This document shows positions 57,600-64,000 of a DNA stretch of 64,000 bases, piece by piece. This DNA comes from Rhizophlyctis rosea (taxonomy: Eukaryota > Chytridiomycota > Chytridiomycetes > Rhizophlyctidales > Rhizophlyctidaceae), in NCBI GenBank assembly GCA_027596075.1, contig JADGJC010000136.1, positions 40,168-104,167 of the forward strand, in the 5' to 3' direction. A model generated the notes under the pieces. That model did no database searches, was not told the origin of the DNA, and saw only the letters and a list, made by a program, of their open reading frames with translations. Position numbers and translations under genes: made by a program. The first letter of the stretch is position 1. Each line of letters starts with the position of its first letter.

Positions 57600-58362
57600 A
57601 GGGAAGACATAGATTAGGGTCTTGTATATACATCTTTATAGAGCGAGAATCCTACAAGCGTGCATTTTGCGATTAGAAAAGAGTGTAAGAAGTCCATCCC
57701 TCTAATGCATCATATTGTCATTGGTCATTGTTTTTGTTCTCATCTGCTGCTTCTTCCTTCACGTGCGGACTACAGCTCAGACTTCTGACAGAAGGTAGCT
57801 AGGTATCACAATTTACAGACAGCCGGAGAGGGTGTTTTGTGCACAAGATCAACCATGGTGTGCAACCCTCACAAGCGCGATGGCAATGGAGAAACTGATT
57901 TCACTTAGCGACAGGCCCGCAAACTTCGCCTGCGAAACCGGCTCATGTCGGATTGACCAATTATCTTGCAACGCATGCGGCTGAAAGAGCTTGGCCGAAC
58001 ATACAGAGAAGCAAGTAAATCACATATTCCAAAGCAATTGAAGTATCAAAGGTATGTGAGTTTGGGAGGAGAGGGCTGTGGCCGGGCCTTATGGTGACAG
58101 AATTACAATATTATTGACAACTGTCTCATATTGGCTGTCGGCTCATCAGAAAGGTCAAAGTTAGTAGGATTGGATATCACACACATTCGTGCCATGGTGG
58201 GCGGACGATTTCAAGCGTCGGCAACAACACTCACGCAACGTGCCCCACAGAGCACACACTACCGCCTTCCCTCACATGAAATGTTATGCATATATTGGCA
58301 GAGCAAGCAGGGGGAATACACACTATACATTCTCATTAGCTGAAGGCAGCCTTTTCTAGCAT
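57600..58362. other. Intergenic, no gene seen
   Basis: Contains the 3' flanks of the CBM18 gene (plus) and array copy E (minus). Short frames only. Confidence 0.5.
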
Positions 58363-59123
58363 TTATTGTACTAAACCCCGGTACTGCTCAGCGTTGATAG
58401 TCAATGCAGTGCTCACACCGACTGGCGTCGCGAGATGATGAACTTTACAATTTACCCCAATGCAGTGGCAGTCGTCATCGTCTGGAAAGCGAACAATGAA
58501 ATCATATTGGCGTACACTTTGACCATCTGAACATTTCGGATTCTTCAAAACCACGATGTTGTTCCCCTTCTCATCCGGCATGGTACAGTGCTCGCAGGAC
58601 ATCGCCACATTATCAACAATCACGTTCCCAGGGAGTACCTTCGGATCCATCGGTGTGGTAGTGTAGGTTAGGGCGGGCAGGAAATGGATGAGGAAGTCTT
58701 CGATGGCTTGTTTGTCATCGCGGTCAACAACGTCGTACAGGATGGGGAAGTTTGCCGGAACGTTGAAGAAAGGGTTCTTTAAGATGTATGAAGGGATCGT
58801 CATGGTGCCGTCGCTAGCTTTGGTGGCCCTATTTGTTGTGTATCAATGCAGACGTCTTTGAGCGCGATATCCTGTGACTGAACCACTGGCTTCATCAAAT
58901 TTCTGCAGATTTAACTTACTTGACTGCCGCAGTGAACGCGATCGCTTGCGCTTCGGCGACGCAGGATCTGAACTTCTTGACGTGGAGGTTGAATAAGCGA
59001 TCGACGAGCAAGAGCCTCAGAAGCTCCTCCGTAGCGACGTTTTGCATCAGGTAAATGGAGAACGAATAAGAAGATCATAGCAATGATCTCTTCGGGGGAT
59101 ATCTGAAGATCGTTGGTTTGCAT
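58363..59123 (-). pseudogene. F-box-like/CxxC family, copy E (one frame break)
   Basis: ATG 59123 (MQTNDLQISPEE) begins the F-box-like part, but the frame shifts by one base near 59072. QISPEEIIAMIF lies in one frame, while YLMQNVATEELLRLLLVDRL and FRSCVAEAQAIAF lie in another. The intron (GTAAGT near 58922 to CAAATAG) then joins a well-kept exon 2: LKNPFFNVPANF, LPALTYTTTPMDPKV, VAMSCEHC and IVVLKNPKC, with a longer C-terminus ending at 58363. Either a recent pseudogene or a sequencing error at one base. Confidence 0.55.
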
Positions 59124-59858
59124 TTTTATGTGGTGAGAGCCGTGAGAGATGCGATGCTAACCACGGTAGGTTCGGCGGGGAGAAGTTTACAAACATGGAG
59201 GACTTTCCAAATTTGAGAGTGATTTTGCCCCCTACACATTGGACGGTGAATGAAACACTAATATGAATCGTGCGAATGTGAAACCTATGAGTTCAACCGC
59301 GTGATCAAGCCAGCGGTACCATCTTATGTGGCGAGCAGGATGAGCATACAAAGTCAGAATCCTGGAACACTGGTTACGGTTCGCGTCTTGAGTCCGAAAC
59401 CGGAGGGCTCATTTATGAGAGATGCGACATCCTGCGACTCAAATTTTAGCGCATTACCATCAGGAATCAGGCTGGTATGTCGGTCAAAGCAGGTTTGGAT
59501 GAGCGACCGAGCTTACAGGCGTACCACTCCTCTGTAAGCAACGGATTGGAGAACACAGCTTTGCGGAAGTCCCTGCGAGTCCCCTTTCAAGTGTCGGCTA
59601 ACCCGCCGGCAAGCTATAGCACTTAGATCATTCCATCCTCGAAAAAAGCCCAAATCTGCCATCAAAGGTTTTGGTGTTCACAGCAAAACTCATTAAACAG
59701 GTTGCATTGCGAATCCAAGCATGTACTGCACGAACTATGGATATGGACAGAATAAGGCTTAACCATCAGGTGAAGATTCATGTCTTGCGAGTGCTGACAC
59801 AGGGATGTAATGAGAAGTTCATGCAATTCTTCCCAAGTTCGCGGCACTGCAGCTCACC
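59124..59858. other. Intergenic, no gene seen
   Basis: Spacer between array copies E and F. No family blocks were found in it. Confidence 0.45.
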
Positions 59859-60553
59859 TTACAGAAGTTCAAGTTGGTTGCTCTCCCGGAACTTAACAGC
59901 CCATGTCACCTTCTGCTGCTCCACGCCCCCATAGCATGTTACATTTGGCTCCTTCAAGATCGTTACTTCTGTCTTCCCATCCCGGCAGATCTTACAGTAT
60001 TCGCAAGACCCGGCAACTTCGTTTTTTCCGCTGATGAAGATTGGACGCATTGGCGAGGTCTTATATTTGAAAGTGGGCAGGATTTGAGTGAGCAGTCTGG
60101 CACGATCTTCTTTAGCAATCACTTCGAGGAGTAGGAGGAAGCAGGCCATCGAGTCGAAGAACGGGTTCTTGAAGTATGCGCGGCAATACGGGAGGTATTT
60201 GCCTTGCGCTCGCAAGGCGCTGTTGAGGTTTGAGAAATGGGTTGATTCTTTGAGTTTCCGGGAAACGGATACTGAGAATGCTCTTTTCTATCGAAAACCT
60301 ACCAAATTGCCCCGGTGGTCGCAGCCGCATCTGCCTCTGCTACGCTCTGACGCAGTCTTTTGGCTTGAAGATTAAATAAGTGGTCAACCAAGAGGAGGTC
60401 GAGCAACTCCTCCGAAGCTAGGGATCGGATGAGTTGATGGCGGATGTAGTCAAAGATGTATTCGAGGATCTTGCTTGGGAAGACCGCAAAGGGGTTGGTC
60501 GACTTGGCATGGTCAAATTCGGAGGACGTCCCTTTGGTATATTTGTGACACAT
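59859..60553 (-). CDS. F-box-like/CxxC family, copy F (intact)
   Basis: ATG 60553 (MCHKYTKGTSSE). Exon 1 has NPFAVFPSKILEYIFDYIRH and LLLVDHLFNLQAKRLRQSVA, ending at a GTAGGT donor near 60304. Using the acceptor CCTCAACAG restores the frame to CALRAQGKYLPYC. Exon 2 has FKNPFFDSMACFL, LPTFKYKTSPMRPIFIS, VAGSCEYC, VTILKEPNV and WAVKF, with stop at 59859. The exon structure matches copy A. Together with A and G it is one of the usable members. Confidence 0.65.
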
Positions 60554-61285
60554 GATGTATTGAAAGTATCGAAGGTGTAGACTTTGAGTAGTAGATCGGG
60601 TAGAGGCAGAGATGAGAATGCAACAGCATCTGATCGTCGAACAGCCATGAAAGGCTTTCATAATCTCGAAACCCGTGGCGCCAGTAACCTTGAACCACCC
60701 AACCCAAAGTTATCACTTTGTCTCGAAGCACGTGCAACGGACGGGATTCAGGTAATGCGCATGAGAGTTTGTGCAGCCCATGTGATGCTGCACGGATGAA
60801 ATTGGGCATGTGGCAGTTATTGTGACTCCATTATTGTTTCACATTTTCAAATAATGAGAAGGAAGTAAGGGCTGTCCATGTTTTATGTGCTTACACAATC
60901 AAAAGTGGATCATAGGAAATGGACACAACCCGGCATTCAGGACACTTCCATTGACAGCTTCCACAAGTCGGGTAGCGTATGCTTCAAGTGAGGTGGGAGT
61001 CAATTTTGATGCAGCTCAGCTCTACATATCGACCAAAAAGCAACATTTCGGAATTATTCATGAAGACTCCATTGTACCGGATCGTCAAGAATCCGGTGTG
61101 CGTTTTTCGGAATATATACACGTATAGCCCACCCGTTACAAAAGTGCATATGAAGCGTAAATGTGCAAGCCATGAGAGACATCAAATCATCGCCGGCCTC
61201 CATAGCTGCCTATGAGTGAGGGATTGAGAAAAAATGATTAGTAGTCAAAGATTCAAAACAGTCGTTCTAACATGTCCACTTAAAA
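60554..61285. other. Intergenic, no gene seen
   Basis: Spacer between array copies F and G; short frames on both strands without motifs. Confidence 0.45.
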
Positions 61286-62008
61286 TCATATGAGATGTAC
61301 ATCATCCTCCTTGGAAAACCTCACAGCCCACGCCTTCTGACTCGCCATAGACTCTGTTAATCTGCCATCCGTAGCGTTTTTCAGAAGCATCACTGTTGGC
61401 TTTTTCAAAACCACCACGTAATCACTGTGGTCCATCTCAGCCTCATAAAAACAGAATTCGCATGAGCTGGCAACGGCGTTGTTTCCAGTAATCTCCTTCG
61501 GAGTCGATGGCGAATGTTTGTAGGTAAAAGTTGGAAGAGCACGAGCAAAGAGGTCGCTTCGACTGTTGGGATCGATCATTCGGTAAAGGGCTGGGAACCA
61601 CACTGCGGAGTCGAGACAGGGATTCTTCCAAAGGCGGTCAGGGATTGGAATCGGAAGAGAGATATTCTTGGCAAGAAGACGTTCTTCCTTCAAATGTTAG
61701 TGGCTTGAAGGTGTCATAAGTTAAAAGCAAGAAGTCGGTTGCTCGAAAATTATCCCTACGTACTACGCCATGACGCCCGTGTACAAAGTCATTTCAGCTT
61801 GAGCAATGCACAGCCTCAATCGGCTTGCCAGCGTGTTGAACAGACGATCCACGAGTAACAATTCCAGCAAGTCATCGGTCGCAACGAGGAAAAGTAAATC
61901 GCAGCGAATGTAATTGAAGATTTGAATGAGGACTTCATTTGGAAATGCGGCAAATGGGTTGGTCATTGCCTTTTCTTCGTTATTCTTATTGACTGAATTG
62001 CCGGCCAT
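61286..62008 (-). CDS. F-box-like/CxxC family, copy G
   Basis: ATG 62008 (MAGNSVNKNNEEK). Exon 1 has NPFAAFPNEVLIQIFNYIR, LLLVDRLFNTLASRLRLCIA and QAEMTLYTG. The splice pair could not be fixed: GTCATG or GTAGTA near 61767-61775 as donor, an AG near 61690 as acceptor. Exon 2 has LWKNPCLDSAVWFP (KNPFF altered), LPTFTYKHSPSTPKEI, VASSCEFC, VVVLKKPTV and WAVRFSKED, with stop at 61286. Both coding halves are open. Right-hand end of the array. Confidence 0.6.
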
Positions 62009-62796
62009 GTTCAATGGTACAGAGTCGAAGGATGGATCTGAGGGTGCTGTTCAGGAGACGCTGGGAGGGCTGCTACTATATATGTCACACATCTCCAAAT
62101 ATTTTGACAATCCGCGGTATTTGAGGTTCACCAGTATGAGGTCAAGAAGGCGGATCTGTGACGATCACTGTGGATCAACCAATGTGCGCTCCAGCTTGAA
62201 GATCTTATGGGGGCAACAGACGTGCCACTTTCCGTGGAATCGACACATTTTACATTCATGCGATTAACAATGGGGTAAACATGGCCGCTGGTTATGCCCC
62301 TGGAGATCAAAGGCTTGAACAGGCAAACTAGGCAATGTGGACCAGGCTGGAAACACCAAAGTGCGGCCGTAAGATTTTCCGGCCGATGCCGCACGACTTA
62401 GACGACTTGCATTCCCAAGCGTGTGCAGGCAGGTTGCAGAAGAGTCTGCGAAGTTTCTGAGATTCCGGGAGGCACATTTTCATGTGACACCTGTCAGACC
62501 TGAGAGCCTCGCCCACCTACCTACTTTAGCAACCCTGCTTGTTCGACCGCGAGGCACCGAAGGGCGCGTAACACTGCACTTTACGCCGAACTCGCCGATG
62601 TAAAAATCTTCCCGCTGGAAAATCCTGCTGCCTGCGGCACTTTGCATGGCCCCCTTTGACGATACCATAAGTACGAGCAGCCCGCAACCAATTCCGTCTC
62701 TCCGCACTCATAAAGATCGAAAACTTTCACCCCACCACTCCTTCATAAGAGCACCCTTCCTTTCCGATAAACCATCACTCCCACACTCCAATCAAT
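62009..62796. other. Intergenic; promoter side of the polyQ membrane protein
   Basis: No gene could be supported. A plus-strand frame from 62646 overlaps the next gene in another frame and looks like a shadow. Confidence 0.45.
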
Positions 62797-63072
62797 ATGG
62801 GTTTCGAAATCATAGTTCCGGTGGCATGCGTCTTCGGTGTTTTCTTCTGCGCCATGATCGGCTTCGCTTGCTGGCGCATGAATCGCATATCAACAGGCTC
62901 CAGAGAGAGACAAGACCAAATCCTACAAGATCTCAGAGACGGTCGTATCCCGCCACCCACCTTCGTAGTCGTGCAGAGGGGTATGCCGTATCCTCAGCCT
63001 GTTCACTATCCGCAGCAGCAACATCCCGGTCCGCCGGATGTGCCGTACCCGCAGCCTATGTACCACCCGCAA

Positions 63073-63104
<32 letters not shown>

Positions 63105-63126
63105 ACATCCTCCCAATTATCCTTGA
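62797..63126 (+). CDS. Small single-pass membrane protein with Pro/Gln-rich tail
   Basis: ATG 62797 (context CAATATGGG) opens 109 codons. Residues 4-26 (EIIVPVACVFGVFFCAMIGF plus ACW) form one hydrophobic helix, followed by basic residues (RMNR, RERQ) that would set a cytoplasmic C-terminus. The rest is Pro/Gln/His-rich with repeats of YPQP and PQQ, and a polyglutamine run of nine before HPPNYP. No enzyme motif. The tail resembles flexible WW/SH3-ligand sequences (PPPTF, PYPQP), so an adaptor role is possible but unproven. Single exon. Confidence 0.6.
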
Positions 63127-64000
63127 ACACCCTCGACAAGTGCACATGCACAAACATAGAGGCGATACACTATTCCTCAATTCCGACAGGGGATGCTGGT
63201 AACGTCTCATCCAAATTACCTAGTTTATATATACTTACACTATTTAGTTTAAATGTACATAGTCCGATCTAGTCTATCAAAGGTTCTCAAGGGACGAATA
63301 CATATATATAAGGCCATACTTTCATACTTCCAGAGTGGACTTTGCTAGGGCTGGAGGGTGATTGCACAGCTGCTGGGATTGCAATCGATCACATCGGTAT
63401 GACTGAAGGTTACGAAGCAGAGATTTTATTATTCACCAAAATGTTGGCAACGAACTGCACATGTGGGGTAGTGTTTACCGATGAGTGGGACAACGTTAAT
63501 TGTCATGAATACATTCTGGTGTCCGCGAAAGATCGTACGGGAACGCTATTTTACCTACATTGCCCAACCGCTTGCACCAAAGTTTTGCGCTCTGCACATA
63601 CTGGAAACTATCCTGCAATATTCAGCATGAAAGACACCAAGATTGTGCCATCCCATCATTGCCGTGGACCCGACGACAATGGAAATGCAGAAATAAGGCA
63701 GACGACGTCATTTGCGGCATAGAATGGAATAGGATCTGACCGCCAAGCAAGGATGATTGCCATTTGCACATTAACTCAAAGTTTCGATTTTTACAAGCAA
63801 GGACAGAATGGAGAAGGTCATGCCGATTTGGGATGCGGTGCGATTTTCGCAATGCTGACTGTGTATTTCGACTCCCCGGTTTCTGAACGTTGATGCAAGC
63901 GATAATGGTTGATGGAAGTGACAATCATCCCAAAACCCCCCATAAGTAAAGAAGTTGTCCGTCGGCCACCCACCACAGGGCATGAACCTTATGCAGGTTG
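63127..64000. other. Right end of window, no convincing gene
   Basis: One plus-strand frame of 126 codons (63342-63722) begins at a TTG and has no recognisable motif; minus-strand frames are equally unsupported. Confidence 0.4.

Noticed and set aside
62646..63272. 208-codon plus-strand frame rich in Ala and Ser
   Set aside because: Overlaps the polyQ membrane protein in another frame; its Ala run is the shifted reading of the CAG tract.
63342..63722. 126-codon plus-strand frame at the right end
   Set aside because: Starts at TTG, shows no motif or splice partner, and cannot be tied to any family.

Overview
The window is nuclear DNA of a fungus, most likely a zoosporic, chytrid-like lineage. 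It has spliceosomal genes with short GT...AG introns and a core eukaryotic gene set (RFC1, U2AF35, RBBP5/Swd1, CTNNBL1, ZIP4, CUTA, a CTC1-like gene). It also carries a secreted CBM18-type chitin-binding protein and a Crinkler-like NTPase relic, both familiar from chytrid genomes. No mitochondrial, bacterial or virion-gene cluster is seen. The species cannot be fixed from sequence alone.

Layout. 1-3741 (minus): a 1247-codon intron-free reading frame, open at the left edge, resembling the telomere CST subunit CTC1. 5.6-9.7 kb (minus): a large superfamily-2 helicase-like gene with one clear intron and one unresolved frame break. 11.0-15.7 kb (minus): a multi-exon ZIP4/SPO22/TEX11 meiosis gene. 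16.3-19.8 kb (minus): a chimeric gene in which the N-terminal part of the giant E3 ligase HUWE1/Tom1 runs, inside one exon, into a complete Trf4/PAPD5-type nucleotidyltransferase. 20-21.6 kb: dispersed repeats with a tRNA-like hairpin. 21.8-26.0 kb (minus): a coiled-coil protein with four fibronectin-III domains. 26.3-29.1 kb: a repeat island. 29.5-30.5 kb (minus): U2AF35, next to a 10-N assembly gap. 31.0-32.9 kb (minus): a PA14-domain protein. 33.3-35.3 kb (plus): RBBP5/Swd1 (COMPASS), followed by 4.8 kb without intact genes that holds a decayed copy of the RBBP5 3' end. 40.0-44.8 kb (minus): RFC1, divergent from CUTA (45.0-45.8 kb, plus). 46.2-47.8 kb (plus): the broken Crinkler-type NTPase. 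48.6-51.0 kb (plus): CTNNBL1.

From 51.2 to 62.0 kb there are seven minus-strand members of one two-exon family. Exon 1 carries an F-box-like segment and exon 2 a domain marked by KNPFF and a CxxC motif. Three copies look usable (A, F, G). Copies B, D and E carry frame breaks or lack a start, and copy C has lost its splice donor. Two plus-strand genes for cysteine-rich products sit inside the array. The right end holds a small membrane protein with a polyglutamine tail and then sequence without convincing genes.

The housekeeping genes concern genome maintenance and RNA processing (CST, RFC, ZMM recombination, COMPASS, U2AF, CTNNBL1), but nothing suggests operon-like co-regulation. The most unusual items are the HUWE1-Trf4 chimera, the F-box-like tandem array, the helicase gene with a degenerate Walker A, and the structured repeats at 20-29 kb. 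Gene models were read by eye; exon limits are firm only where stated.
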